Shown here one piece after another: positions 42,459 through 52,314 of a stretch of 64,000 nt of DNA. The stretch spans positions 1-64,000 of the forward strand of contig NZ_JSBW02000018.1 in assembly GCF_000772705.2 (NCBI RefSeq). The letters are read 5' to 3'. The notes under the pieces were generated by a model. That model was given only the letters and a program-made list of their open reading frames with translations. It had not been told where the DNA came from and searched no databases. The first letter of the stretch is position 1. Every line of letters begins with the position of its first letter. The translations under genes and the position numbers were made by a program. The stretch is from Xanthomonas vasicola. GTDB lineage: Bacteria; Pseudomonadota; Gammaproteobacteria; Xanthomonadales; Xanthomonadaceae.

Positions 42459-43468
42459 ACCTGATGAAGCGTGCACGTCCATCCCGATCACGCATGCGCG
42501 GCGTGACGCTGATCGAACTGATGATTGCATTGGTTTTGGGACTGCTGGTGGTCGGTGCTGCGATCGGTATCTTCCTGGCCAATCGGCGTACCTATAGCGC
42601 TACCGAAGGCTTGGGGCGCGTCCAGGAGAATGTACGCACGGCATTTGAGCTGATGGCGCGCGATGTACGCGAAGCATCAGGTAATCCCTGTGTAAATACT
42701 GTTCCAGTTGCGAATGTTCTCAAAACCAAAGCAAGTAATTGGTACACCAACATCGACACATGGAACGCTGGTATCACCGGCGTAGAAGGTGCTTTCCCGT
42801 CTGGATCGCCAGCCAATGGGACCGCGACGGGAGCGCGAGTGGCGGGGACCGACGCGCTGCAGATTTTGGGCTCTGGTTATGAAGTGGCGACGATTTCATC
42901 GGATAACACTAGTGCAGCAACCTTTACTCTTAACATGACCGCAGCAGCTGCCGGTATCAATGTCGGCGATGTCGCAGTCGCGTGCAATGCGCGGCAGTCG
43001 GCTATTTTCCAGGTTAGTGCTGTCTCAGGCTCTACGATCACGCATGCGGTCTCAGGTGTCTCGCCCGGGAACTGTTCAACGGGGTTGGCAATGCCGGTGT
43101 GTGGCGGCTCGCAATTCGCGTTCGTCGCGCCGGGCTCTGTTGTCGCTAACTTACATGCTGCGCGTTGGTTTATCGGAAACAATGCAAGCGGCACAAGATC
43201 CTTGTATCAGTCTCAGATGGTGTATTCCGGTGGCGCATTGGCGCAGCGTAACGACGAGGTATTGGAGGGCGTCAACGACATGCAATTGCAATATCTGGTG
43301 AAGGATGCGGCGTCTTACGTGGACGCCACCGCCGTCTCAGATTGGTCTTCTGTCGTTGCGGTAAGCGTGCGCCTTGAAATGCTGGATACAACCCGTGTCG
43401 GGCCTGCCGGTGAACCAATTAGGCGCACCCTCAGCCATGTGATCGCTCTTCGGAATCGCAATGCATGA
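42455..43468 (+). CDS. pilW: Type IV pilus assembly protein PilW
   Basis: This 337-residue prepilin-like protein has MRG^VTLIELMIALVLGLLVVGA near residue 15, followed by FELMARDVREAS. The C-terminal half is Gly/Ser/Ala-rich and ends in SHVIALRNRNA. The ATG overlaps the pilV stop, and pilX follows with a four-base overlap. Confidence 0.88.
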   Translation: MNLMKRARPSRSRMRGVTLIELMIALVLGLLVVGAAIGIFLANRRTYSATEGLGRVQENVRTAFELMARDVREASGNPCVNTVPVANVLKTKASNWYTNIDTWNAGITGVEGAFPSGSPANGTATGARVAGTDALQILGSGYEVATISSDNTSAATFTLNMTAAAAGINVGDVAVACNARQSAIFQVSAVSGSTITHAVSGVSPGNCSTGLAMPVCGGSQFAFVAPGSVVANLHAARWFIGNNASGTRSLYQSQMVYSGGALAQRNDEVLEGVNDMQLQYLVKDAASYVDATAVSDWSSVVAVSVRLEMLDTTRVGPAGEPIRRTLSHVIALRNRNA

Positions 43469-43977
43469 AGACTCTTGACCACCGGCGGCAGGACGGCGTC
43501 TCGCTCATTGTTGTGCTGTTGCTTTTGCTGATAATGACCCTTTTGGGCTTGGCAGTGCTGCGCAGCACCGTTCTCGAGGAACGGATGGCATCGAACCTGG
43601 TTGATCGCGGCAGAAGCTTCCAGGCCGCAGAGGGCGCTGTCCGAGAGGCGGAGGATCGCATCAAAGCCGCTGCCACCTTGACCATACCTGGTAGCGGTTG
43701 TAATGACGGCATTTGCGCAACGCCGGTCGCAAGCGATGCTGATCGCTGGTTGGCATCTAGCCGCGCCGGTTGGCGTACCGCGTCTCTGACCGTAGATTCC
43801 ACGGCAGCCCCGCAATACATCATCGAATATATGGGAGATGCACCCACGTGGCCGGCATGCGACCGCATCTCTCCGATACCCGCATTGTGCTTGGCTCCCA
43901 GGTATCGCATCACCGCTGTGAGTGAGGGGACAGGGCGCTCGCAGGTCCTGCTCCAGACTAACTACATCAAGCAGTAA
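43465..43977 (+). CDS. pilX: Type IV pilus assembly protein PilX
   Basis: This 170-residue minor pilin has the leader DG^VSLIVVLLLLLIMTLLGLA, without the Glu5 typical of major pilins, as is usual for PilX. EERMASNLVDRGRSFQAAEGA near residue 37 is characteristic. It overlaps pilW by four bases and precedes pilY1 by eight. Confidence 0.88.
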   Translation: MKTLDHRRQDGVSLIVVLLLLLIMTLLGLAVLRSTVLEERMASNLVDRGRSFQAAEGAVREAEDRIKAAATLTIPGSGCNDGICATPVASDADRWLASSRAGWRTASLTVDSTAAPQYIIEYMGDAPTWPACDRISPIPALCLAPRYRITAVSEGTGRSQVLLQTNYIKQ

Positions 43978-43985
43978 GGCTGACC

Positions 43986-46900
43986 ATGAACATTCCAAAA
44001 AGTCCGTTCCGTCGGCGTCTTGATGCGATGCGCAAGGCGCTTCGCGTGCCAATGTTTTCCATGCTGGCGACGTTGCTGTCGCTGCCTGCGAATGCGGGAA
44101 TCACCCTGCCCACCGACCCGTTGACTACAGCCAGTCGCGTGCCGCCAAACATCATGTTCATTCTGGATGATTCAGGTTCGATGTCCTTCGGGGATCTTGC
44201 CAATCCGGATTTTCCAACGATCTGTCGACGTGCTACTGATGGGGGCGCCTGCAGTACCGACGATGCGCTAGATATTACGGAAAATACGTATGTTGGTAAC
44301 ACTGTTTTTTACAACCCCGCAACGAACTATCAGCCATGGTTGACAGCGGCGGGAGTGTTGATGACGGGAGGAACGTCATACAACGCGGTCTACGGTGATT
44401 TCAATAAAGCTAGCGGTACTTTCATCGATCTCGCCAATTCCGCAAGTTGCGCAAAGTTTGATCAAAATGGAAACGACAAAAACACGGGCGCAAACGTTAC
44501 CGTGTGCGGTGGAGTGCAGACATTTTATGCTCCGAAAAATAGCGGAAATACTTCGTCCAACTACCTGTCGAATGCAAGCAACTACTATCGTTATCAGATA
44601 ACGGGCGCTAACACGGTCACCCGTAGCGAGTATGGGGTTGTTGGCAATAACTCCACACCGCCTGGGTTTCCAGTCTCTGATTCTGTTTCGAGAAATCAGG
44701 TTGATACATACACTGTTAGCGTGCCTGCAAATGGAGTGCTCACTGTTTCAGCCCAGTCCAATGCTGCAGTGACCCTGACGGTCAAGAATGCTGCAAGTGT
44801 TATGAATGATTGTTCTCAAACTGTGACGGCGACCCGATCTGGGTCGTGTAATGTGACGCCGTCTTCAAATGCTACATATACCGTGCAGGTTTCGCGCGGT
44901 GCGGTTAACGGTACGGCAAACTATTCTCTCAATGCATCTATCCATCGCGATAATCGTTGCGATACGAGCACAGCTGCAACAAGTACCTGGATTAACTGCA
45001 CGGCGGTGACGCCGACGGGGAGAACTGCAGCTGCCGAGGCAGTCAACTACGCGACATGGTTTTCCTATCATCGTACGCGTATCAAAGCTGCAAAGGCCGG
45101 TGCAGGGCAGGCATTTAGCGATCTGGGCGCCAATGTTCGTGTCGGCTTCAGAACCATCTGGTCGCGCAACAATCTTGATATTCCCGTGAATGACGGTAAT
45201 CAGGGTTTATTCGTGGACCGCGCGGCCTCTGGTGGAGCCGCGGCGACAAGTGCGCGGACGAATTGGTATAACCGTCTTTACAATGCATCAGGATTCAATG
45301 GAACTCCATTGCTCGATGCATTGGACGGTACAGGGAGATATTTTCAAAGTTCAACTGCGACCGGTCCCTATGGCCCGGAAGCCGGCAATGACCAATATGC
45401 ATGTCGTCAAAACTTCGCGATCATGACGACCGACGGTTATTGGAACGGTACCACCAGCGCAAAGCCCGGTAATCAGGACGGAGCAGATGGTGTGACCTAC
45501 AGCGGTCCGAATGGCTTGCCTGCGCCATATGGCTACACAACGAGCGCGCCTTATTCGGATACTTATTCCAATACATTGGCCGACGTGGCCATGCAGTACT
45601 GGAAGACTGACTTGCGTACAGATCTCGACAACATTGTACCGACGACAAACGCAGACCCCGCTTTTTGGCAGCATATGGTCACGTTCGCCATCGCAATTGG
45701 TGCACGTGGTGTGCTAAATCCGAGCACGGATCTGCCGGGCCTGACCGCTGGTACCAAGCGCTGGCCCGATCCTAATACTGGTTACACGGGTGGGGACGAT
45801 ATCCTGGCCCGCTTGGACGATTTGTGGCACGCCTCGGTTAACGGACGCGGTACCTTTCTGTCTGCCGCCGACCCAAATGCATTCAAGCTGGGGCTCACCG
45901 CAGCGCTGTCGACAATTACCCAACGGACCGGGTCGTTCTCGAATGTATCTGCGACGTCAACCAGCCTTGAAGGCGGTACGATAGTGTTTATGGCCAGTTA
46001 CCTGTCGGGTATCTGGACCGGTGAAATCAAGGCCTATCCGGTTGTTAATCAGAATGTGTCGTCCAAGGCGAGCTGGAATGCGTCAGAGGGAATAAGGACG
46101 AACAACCGAAAGATTTTTACCTGGAGCGGTGTGGCCGGCGCGGCATTTCCGACAACGAGTCAGACAGTTTCCCTGGAGCGCACGACGACCCCGGCTGTCT
46201 CTGGTGCCGACAACGCGGCCTATCTCGCCGGTGATCGCAGCAAGGAGATTGTAAACGGCGGCACGCTGCGCAACCGCACTTCGCTGCTTGGTGACATTGT
46301 CAGCTCTTCGCCTGCATATTCAAGCGATACCAATACTGTTTATGTCGGTGCGAACGACGGCATGCTGCATGCTTTCGACGCGACCACCGGTGCGGAGCAG
46401 TTCGCATATGTTCCATCTGGAATTAATTTCTCGGATCTGGCTAGCTTGAGCGCTCCAGCCTATAGTCACCGTTATTTCGTGGATGGCCCGGTTGTCCTAT
46501 CCACGCGTGCGCAGACACCTAACAAGACGGTATTAGTTGGTGCGCTAGGCAAGGGAGGTAAAGGCATTTATGCGTTGGACGTCACTACACCAGTCGGCTT
46601 TTCTGCGAGCAATGTGAAGTGGGAACGCTATGGGGCGACCTCCGATCTTGATGCGGGTAACATCGGTCTCGTGCAAGCGCGCCCATTTATCGCAAAACTT
46701 AATAATGGTACGACTGCGCTGGTTGTTGCGAACGGCATCAATAGCGCCAACGATCAAGCAGTGCTGCTGATCTACGACTTGGATACCGGGGCGCTTATCA
46801 AGCAAATCAGCACCGGTGCTGGATCGTCAAGTGCTCCAAATGGGCTCTCCGGTGCGACAGGCTGGGATACCGATGCGAGCGGCACTGTGGATTACGTGTA

Positions 46901-47726
46901 CGCGGGCGATATGCTTGGAAATGTCTGGAAGTTCGATCTGTCAGCTGCTGCTGTGACCAGTTGGGGTGTCGCCAATACCGGTAAGCCGTTGTTCACCGCT
47001 TCCTACCCAGCCGGTACGGCGAGCACCGCGCAGCCGATCTCCGCAACTATGACGGTTGCGCTGAATCCCAATACATACGACATCTGGCTATTCTTCGGCA
47101 CCGGTCGGTTCATGACCACAGGTGATATGACTGACAAGAGTGGACAAAGCCTGTATGGAATTATCGATGGGAGTACATCCACTAGTAACGCCAGTTTGGC
47201 GCGCAGCGCCTTAACGACTCGCTCTATTAAGGTGACGGGCACGCGGAACGGATTCCCGGTGCGAGGATTCGAGGCTAGCTCTGTGTTACCCGCGAATTCG
47301 AAGGGGTGGTACATCGATCTGGCGAAACCGGCTGCAACGACTGGTGGCTCCTCCACACTGGAGGGCGAGCGTATCGTCACGGAAGCGCAACTGCTCAACA
47401 AAACGTTGGTGGTGAGTAGCATCATTCCAACTGCAAGTGCATGTCAGGCAGATGGAACTGGCTATATCAATGCGCTGGATGCATTTACAGGCACGAGTAG
47501 TACCGATCCCTTCTTTGATCTCAATGGTGATGGCAATTTCAAGGACGAAACAGTGGGTGGCGTACCCGTAGGCTCAGTTAACCTGGGTGTAGGCATGCCA
47601 ACGCTGGCCAATATCTTGCGTGGCAAGATCGTGGTCGGTGGGTCCGGCGGAAGCCTGGGCGGCCTTAACATTGCAGATAACCGCAACGCCGGACGCGTGT
47701 CGTGGCGCGAGATCATCAGGAACTAA
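43986..47726 (+). CDS. pilY1: Type IV pilus tip adhesin/biogenesis factor PilY1
   Basis: This 1246-residue secreted protein has an N-terminal signal sequence (hydrophobic residues about 22-38, ending NAG). A von Willebrand A-like motif, ILDDSGSMSF, near residue 58 offers a MIDAS site. A long variable region follows, rich in Ser, Thr and Asn. A C-terminal PilY1 beta-propeller (about residues 770-1100; VYVGANDGMLHAFD) comes next, and an EF-like calcium loop DLNGDGNFKDE lies near residue 1179. The middle part has visibly lower G+C and different codon use than the flanking housekeeping genes. PilY1 supports pilus extension, adhesion and surface sensing in other species. Confidence 0.92.
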   Translation: MNIPKSPFRRRLDAMRKALRVPMFSMLATLLSLPANAGITLPTDPLTTASRVPPNIMFILDDSGSMSFGDLANPDFPTICRRATDGGACSTDDALDITENTYVGNTVFYNPATNYQPWLTAAGVLMTGGTSYNAVYGDFNKASGTFIDLANSASCAKFDQNGNDKNTGANVTVCGGVQTFYAPKNSGNTSSNYLSNASNYYRYQITGANTVTRSEYGVVGNNSTPPGFPVSDSVSRNQVDTYTVSVPANGVLTVSAQSNAAVTLTVKNAASVMNDCSQTVTATRSGSCNVTPSSNATYTVQVSRGAVNGTANYSLNASIHRDNRCDTSTAATSTWINCTAVTPTGRTAAAEAVNYATWFSYHRTRIKAAKAGAGQAFSDLGANVRVGFRTIWSRNNLDIPVNDGNQGLFVDRAASGGAAATSARTNWYNRLYNASGFNGTPLLDALDGTGRYFQSSTATGPYGPEAGNDQYACRQNFAIMTTDGYWNGTTSAKPGNQDGADGVTYSGPNGLPAPYGYTTSAPYSDTYSNTLADVAMQYWKTDLRTDLDNIVPTTNADPAFWQHMVTFAIAIGARGVLNPSTDLPGLTAGTKRWPDPNTGYTGGDDILARLDDLWHASVNGRGTFLSAADPNAFKLGLTAALSTITQRTGSFSNVSATSTSLEGGTIVFMASYLSGIWTGEIKAYPVVNQNVSSKASWNASEGIRTNNRKIFTWSGVAGAAFPTTSQTVSLERTTTPAVSGADNAAYLAGDRSKEIVNGGTLRNRTSLLGDIVSSSPAYSSDTNTVYVGANDGMLHAFDATTGAEQFAYVPSGINFSDLASLSAPAYSHRYFVDGPVVLSTRAQTPNKTVLVGALGKGGKGIYALDVTTPVGFSASNVKWERYGATSDLDAGNIGLVQARPFIAKLNNGTTALVVANGINSANDQAVLLIYDLDTGALIKQISTGAGSSSAPNGLSGATGWDTDASGTVDYVYAGDMLGNVWKFDLSAAAVTSWGVANTGKPLFTASYPAGTASTAQPISATMTVALNPNTYDIWLFFGTGRFMTTGDMTDKSGQSLYGIIDGSTSTSNASLARSALTTRSIKVTGTRNGFPVRGFEASSVLPANSKGWYIDLAKPAATTGGSSTLEGERIVTEAQLLNKTLVVSSIIPTASACQADGTGYINALDAFTGTSSTDPFFDLNGDGNFKDETVGGVPVGSVNLGVGMPTLANILRGKIVVGGSGGSLGGLNIADNRNAGRVSWREIIRN

Positions 47727-47728
47727 TT

Positions 47729-48154
47729 ATGTACAGAATTGCTCGCTCGAAAGCTCAGGTAGGTTCGCGGTATTTGTCTGGTTTCAGCCTGATGGAGCTG
47801 ATGATCGCAGTTGCGATTGTCGGTATTCTCAGTGCGATCGCTTTGACCAATTATCAGTCGTCTGTCATTAAATCCCGTCGTTCGGCTGCAGCCGCTTGTC
47901 TTCAAGAGGGGGCGCAGACGATGGAGCGCTACTACACGACCAAAATGACTTACGTGGGTGGAAGCATGGGGTCATGCAGTAGTGATATTTCTAACTTCTA
48001 TACGCTTTCTTCGGGGACTCCCGCAGTCACGACTTTTACGCTGACTGCGACGCCAACCTCGAAGCAGAACGATCCGAAATGCGGAACGCTGTCAATCGAT
48101 CAAAAAGGCGTGCGTACTGCATCTGGAACAGATGGCGCGTCACAATGTTTTTGA
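47729..48154 (+). CDS. pilE: Type IV pilin PilE-like
   Basis: This 141-residue prepilin has SG^FSLMELMIAVAIVGILSAIA with Glu5. The globular part contains QEGAQTMERYYTTKMTY, typical of PilE minor pilins closing such operons, and two Cys pairs. The ATG at 47729 lies two bases after the pilY1 stop. No pilY2 gene is visible between them. Confidence 0.88.
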   Translation: MYRIARSKAQVGSRYLSGFSLMELMIAVAIVGILSAIALTNYQSSVIKSRRSAAAACLQEGAQTMERYYTTKMTYVGGSMGSCSSDISNFYTLSSGTPAVTTFTLTATPTSKQNDPKCGTLSIDQKGVRTASGTDGASQCF

Positions 48155-48273
48155 CGGTGTGAGTCGTGGCCGTTGATGGCAGTCCACTTAGGGCTGCCTT
48201 TAGGCTATGAGGTTGCAGTGCGAAGCACACATTGCCTTCACTCACGCTCGCTGGTAGCTGCCCTGCTAAAGAT

Positions 48274-48310
48274 CAAAAAAAAAGACCTCTGAAGAGGTCT
48301 TTTTTTTTAT
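48274..48310. terminator. Bidirectional terminator between pilE and tRNA-Asn
   Basis: AGACCTCT-GA-AGAGGTCT is flanked by a run of A on the left and ten T on the right. It can stop the pilin operon on the plus strand and the tRNA-Asn transcript on the minus strand. Confidence 0.9.
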
Positions 48311-48311
48311 T

Positions 48312-48388
48312 TGGCGCCCGAAGTTGGACTCGAACCAACGACCCCCTGATTAACAGTCAAGTGCTCTAACCGGCTGAGCTATTCGGGC
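48312..48388 (-). tRNA. tRNA-Asn (anticodon GTT)
   Basis: A 77-nt tRNA on the minus strand. The acceptor stem pairs GCCCGAA with TTCGGGC, followed by discriminator G and an encoded CCA. The anticodon loop CTGTTAA gives GTT, and the T arm carries GGTTCGAGTCC. It converges on the pilin operon. Confidence 0.95.
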
Positions 48389-48446
48389 GTGGAGCCAAAT
48401 TATAGGGAGGCGACGCCTCACGCGCAACCCCCTTCAAGGCAACTCC

Positions 48447-48980
48447 TCACGAAGGGCAGGGATGCGCGGAAAGTGGCCGCTGCACACGCGGCCGACCAGC
48501 CATGCTAACAATCAACTGCGTGTCCAGGTAGCGACCGCGGCAGATGTTGAAGGTGGCGTTGGTCCCTTGTGTGGTGCCCAGAGGAACGTATCGCATCTGT
48601 GCGCGGCCAAGGGTGGTGCGGATGCTGAGCGTCGAGCCTGCCTGTGGGGCGACCGATGCGAGGATGTCGCTTGCGTGATCTGGTTGACGATTTCCATCAG
48701 GGTCTGCATAGACCAACCATCCGCGGCTCCAATCGTGGCTGGCCATGCAACTCTCTGTGTCTGAGCTTGGGCACATAGCAACGACGCTGCCCCGTGCGAT
48801 CGAGGTCGACCTGGTTAAGGCAAGATGCGCGGTGAGTTCGGCAACGGCAGCACGCGCCTGATGGCGTTGGTGGAGTTCGGTAAGAGACGGCAAAGCGATC
48901 GCTGCCACAACGGCGAGAACCGCTCCGGCAAGCATGCTTTCGATCAGGCTGAACCCAGCTTGGCTGCATCTCCGGCGCAT
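48447..48980 (-). CDS. fimT: GspH/FimT family pseudopilin
   Basis: This 177-residue prepilin has a short leader (MRRRCSQAG^FSLIESMLAGA) with Glu5, then the GspH domain (MCPSSDTESCMASHDWSRGW near residue 79). It is a second FimT/FimU-type gene, outside the minor-pilin operon and on the opposite strand. Whether it joins the same pilus tip or a separate machine cannot be told. It is divergent from uvrB. Confidence 0.85.
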   Translation of the reverse strand: MRRRCSQAGFSLIESMLAGAVLAVVAAIALPSLTELHQRHQARAAVAELTAHLALTRSTSIARGSVVAMCPSSDTESCMASHDWSRGWLVYADPDGNRQPDHASDILASVAPQAGSTLSIRTTLGRAQMRYVPLGTTQGTNATFNICRGRYLDTQLIVSMAGRPRVQRPLSAHPCPS

Positions 48981-49056
48981 GGTGTAGCTCCTAATCCAGG
49001 ATCGTTCCAGGATCAGTAGACGGCCGTTGCGATGGGATCAGTCCACCCCTGATCGA

Positions 49057-49075
49057 GGGGTAGGAATACTACAAA
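49057..49075 (+). promoter_or_regulatory. LexA-box-like operator upstream of uvrB
   Basis: GGGGTAGGAATACTACAAA matches 14 of 19 positions of the palindromic LexA site described for Xanthomonas (TTAGTAGTAATACTACTAA), including the uninterrupted AATACTAC. It lies 55 bases before the uvrB start. A TATACT (49098-49103) follows and could be the -10. Confidence 0.45.
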
Positions 49076-49129
49076 CATCGCCGTCATCCCTCGTCGCTAT
49101 ACTCATTGGTCGTTTGAAGGTGCCGCTCC

Positions 49130-51151
49130 ATGACCGACCGTTTTCAGCTCGTATCTCCATACTCGCCAGCGGGCGACCAGCCTGCCGCCATCGACAAGTT
49201 GGTTGCCAACTTCGAGGCTGGGCTGGCCAAACAGACGCTGCTGGGTGTGACCGGTTCGGGCAAGACCTACACGATTGCCAATGTGGTCCAGCATGTGCAG
49301 AAGCCGACCCTGGTGATGGCGCCGAACAAGACGCTAGCAGCGCAGTTGTATGGCGAGTTCAAGTCGTTTTTTCCGCACAACGCGGTGGAGTACTTCGTCA
49401 GCTACTACGACTACTACCAGCCGGAGGCTTACGTGCCGTCGTCGGACACCTTCATCGAGAAGGACAGTTCGATCAACGAACACATCGAGCAGATGCGCTT
49501 GTCGGCGACGAAGACCCTGCTGTCGCGGCGCGATTCGCTGGTGGTGGCAACGGTGTCGGCAATCTATGGGCTCGGCGCGCCGGAAGACTATCTTTCGCTG
49601 CGCTTGATCCTGTCGGTTGGTGAGCACATCGATCAGCGCCAGCTGATCCGCCATCTCACCGATCTGCAGTACACCCGCAACGAATTCGAACTCACGCGTG
49701 GCGCCTTTCGCGTGCGCGGCGAGGTGCTGGATGTGTTTCCGGCCGAGTCGGATACCGAGGCCCTGCGCATCGAGTTGTTTGATGGCGATATCGAACAATT
49801 GACGCTGTTCGATCCGTTGACCGGCGAGACCTTGCGCAAGCTGCAGCGCTACACCGTGTACCCGAAAACGCATTACGCCACAACGCGCGAGCGCACCCTG
49901 AGTGCAGTGGATACCATTAAAGAAGAGTTGAAAGAGCGCCTGGAACAGCTCTACTCGCAGAACAAGTTGGTCGAGGCGCAGCGTCTGGCGCAGCGCACGC
50001 AATTCGATCTGGAAATGATGGCCGAAGTGGGTTTCTGCAACGGCATCGAAAACTACTCGCGGCATCTCACAGGCAAGGCGCCCGGCGAGCCGCCGCCGAC
50101 CTTGTTCGACTACCTGCCGCCGGACGCGCTTCTGGTCATCGACGAATCGCATGTGACCATTCCGCAGATCGGCGCGATGTACAAGGGCGACCGCTCGCGC
50201 AAGGAAACGCTGGTGGAGTTCGGCTTCCGCTTACCGTCTGCACTGGATAACCGGCCTTTGCGCTTCGAGGAGTGGGAAGCGCGTTCGCCGCGTAGCATCT
50301 ATGTCTCGGCGACGCCCGGTCCTTACGAGTTGCGCGAGTCGGCAGGCGAGGTCACAGAGTTGGTGGTACGCCCGACTGGCTTGATCGACCCGGTAGTGGA
50401 GATCCGCCCGGTCGGCACGCAGGTCGACGACCTCATGTCCGAGATTCACGAACGCATCAAGCTCGGCGACCGCGTATTGGTGACCACGCTGACCAAGCGC
50501 ATGTCCGAGAACCTCACCGAGTACCTGGGCGAGCACGGCATTCGGGTGCGCTATCTGCACTCGGATATCGACACCGTTGAGCGCGTGGAAATCATTCGCG
50601 ATCTGCGCTTGGGCAAGTTCGATGTTCTGGTCGGCATCAATCTGCTGCGCGAAGGCTTGGACATGCCGGAAGTTTCACTGGTGGCGATCCTGGATGCCGA
50701 CAAGGAAGGCTTCCTGCGGTCGACCGGTTCGCTAATCCAGACCATCGGCCGTGCCGCGCGTAATCTGCGCGGCAAGGCCATTCTGTATGCCGACAAGATG
50801 ACGCGTTCGATGCAGGCGGCAATCGACGAGACCGATCGTCGCCGCGAGAAGCAGGTCGAGTACAACCTGGAGCATGGCATCACACCGAAGTCCGTCGAGC
50901 GGCCGATCTCCGACATCATGGAAGGTGCGCGCGAAGATGCAGCCGAGAAGAAGTCGGGCAAGGGACGTTCGAAGTCGCGCCAGGTTGCCGAAGAGACACC
51001 CGATTACCGCGCCATGAAGCCCGCGGAAATCGCCGGCAAGCTCAAGAGCCTGGAGCAGAAGATGTATCAGCATGCAAAGGATCTGGAGTTCGAGGCCGCA
51101 GCTCAAATTCGCGACCAGATCCAGAAGCTGAAAGCGGCAAGCCTGGGCTAG
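49130..51151 (+). CDS. uvrB: Excinuclease ABC subunit B
   Basis: This 673-residue DNA-damage verification helicase is used in nucleotide excision repair with UvrA and UvrC. It shows [10 protein letters not shown] (Walker A), the damage-probing beta-hairpin [52 protein letters not shown] (motif VI), and a C-terminal UVR domain ([20 protein letters not shown]). Length is normal. The upstream LexA-like site suggests SOS control. Confidence 0.98.
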   Translation: MTDRFQLVSPYSPAGDQPAAIDKLVANFEAGLAKQTLLGVTGSGKTYTIANVVQHVQKPTLVMAPNKTLAAQLYGEFKSFFPHNAVEYFVSYYDYYQPEAYVPSSDTFIEKDSSINEHIEQMRLSATKTLLSRRDSLVVATVSAIYGLGAPEDYLSLRLILSVGEHIDQRQLIRHLTDLQYTRNEFELTRGAFRVRGEVLDVFPAESDTEALRIELFDGDIEQLTLFDPLTGETLRKLQRYTVYPKTHYATTRERTLSAVDTIKEELKERLEQLYSQNKLVEAQRLAQRTQFDLEMMAEVGFCNGIENYSRHLTGKAPGEPPPTLFDYLPPDALLVIDESHVTIPQIGAMYKGDRSRKETLVEFGFRLPSALDNRPLRFEEWEARSPRSIYVSATPGPYELRESAGEVTELVVRPTGLIDPVVEIRPVGTQVDDLMSEIHERIKLGDRVLVTTLTKRMSENLTEYLGEHGIRVRYLHSDIDTVERVEIIRDLRLGKFDVLVGINLLREGLDMPEVSLVAILDADKEGFLRSTGSLIQTIGRAARNLRGKAILYADKMTRSMQAAIDETDRRREKQVEYNLEHGITPKSVERPISDIMEGAREDAAEKKSGKGRSKSRQVAEETPDYRAMKPAEIAGKLKSLEQKMYQHAKDLEFEAAAQIRDQIQKLKAASLG

Positions 51152-51244
51152 GGCAGGGGTATCCGAGTGCGCGTAGGGCTTGTGGTCCATGAATCCCTGC
51201 GCTAGAATGCGCGCCCTGCACAGCGCAATGCTGACGCAGGATTC

Positions 51245-51319
51245 GGGCGGTTAGCTCAGCGGTAGAGCACTACCTTGACATGGTAGGGGTCACAGGTTCG
51301 AACCCTGTACCGCCCACCA
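51245..51319 (+). tRNA. tRNA-Val (anticodon GAC)
   Basis: A 75-nt tRNA. The acceptor stem pairs GGGCGGT with ACCGCCC, followed by discriminator A and CCA. The anticodon stem CTACC/GGTAG encloses TTGACAT, giving GAC. It stands 93 bases past uvrB, at the left edge of the T4SS region. Confidence 0.96.
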
Positions 51320-52035
51320 CTCCAAGTCCAGATGGCGCAAGGTCTTGAGTGGTTTCAACATCGGCAGCGACGTTTACCACTGACCCCAAAATGATCCCAC
51401 GCATAAGCTGTTGCAGCTTTGGCATCCGTTAGATCACGTTTCTCCACTCCAATTCCCAGCTTGCTGCGCTTACGTATGCTTCATTGCGCTGCGGGCAGCG
51501 TATTGACTAGTGGTGCTGCGCGAAGTGGCGCTTGAGCATGGAGTTTGGCTTGCCGCGGTTTGAGCGCCCCCACTCGGGTGACCGGGGATGACCGAACGAT
51601 CTTGATTGTGCTCCGGCATATTTTTCAGAAAAGCCGGTCGCGGCTGATACGGCATGCTAGCGGGGCCATACCCATGCATCGGATGGATGAACTGCCGTCT
51701 CCGTCTCTTGCAAAGGTGTTTGATCGATGGCCATGGGATGCCACTCAAGCACCATGACTGATCCGTGCTGTATGTGCGACGGGGTACTTCGTACCGGATC
51801 CATGCAGCTACCAGGCAGTGGCGCTGCCTCCCCACACAAAGGTCCACGTTTCCCGCAGCCCACGCGTGTCTTCGAAAGCGCGCCAAAAGTGCCTGGGGGA
51901 TGCAAAATAAGCTCTCAGTGCGGCTGTTCTACGAGCCAGCGCGGCCCACCTCAGCCCAGTGCGCCGAAAAACCGCTTTCACCGTCACACGTCTTGCTTTA
52001 GCATCGCCATCGCGCTGACGGAAAGGAAGCTGGCG
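51320..52035. other. Gene-poor gap between tRNA-Val and the T4SS locus
   Basis: This 716-base stretch holds no gene I can support. Open frames on both strands lack recognisable content or good ribosome-binding sites. No copy of the tRNA-Val 3' end was seen further right, so there is no direct attachment-site evidence. The sequence may be decayed remnant DNA at an integration-prone tRNA. Confidence 0.5.
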
Positions 52036-52278
52036 ATGGATGAATATCAGCACACCGTGCTGACCAGGGGAGGGTATCGCGTCGTGGCCATTACGCGCGA
52101 TGAGGTGTATGCGCCCGACGCAATCGTGGCATACGCGGTTGTGACCGATGCGGGCACGCGAATCACACCGGACCTGTCTCTGGATCAGGCCAAGGTCTGG
52201 ATCGATTCGCTAGTGGAAAGCGAGAGTGGCGGGCGCACGTCCGATTTTGTCGACCATAAGCCCGTCGTCCGTCGCTAG
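52036..52278 (+). CDS. Small protein of unknown function upstream of virD4
   Basis: This 80-residue acidic-to-neutral protein has no signal peptide or membrane segment, and I recognise no family. The predicted pattern is beta-rich (GGYRVVAITRDEV, AIVAYAVVTDAGTRI), followed by a helix (LSLDQAKVWIDSLVES) and a basic C-terminus. GGAAG precedes the ATG at 52036. The codon use looks like a real gene. It lies 36 bases before virD4 on the same strand and is likely cotranscribed. Confidence 0.65.
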   Translation: MDEYQHTVLTRGGYRVVAITRDEVYAPDAIVAYAVVTDAGTRITPDLSLDQAKVWIDSLVESESGGRTSDFVDHKPVVRR

Positions 52279-52314
52279 ACCGCCATCGTGATGCAAGCCT
52301 AAGGAGAAGGGCTC

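Noticed and set aside
51470-51886. 138-codon minus-strand frame in the gap before the T4SS
   Set aside because: The product has no recognisable domain and there is no start signal; at most it is decayed DNA.
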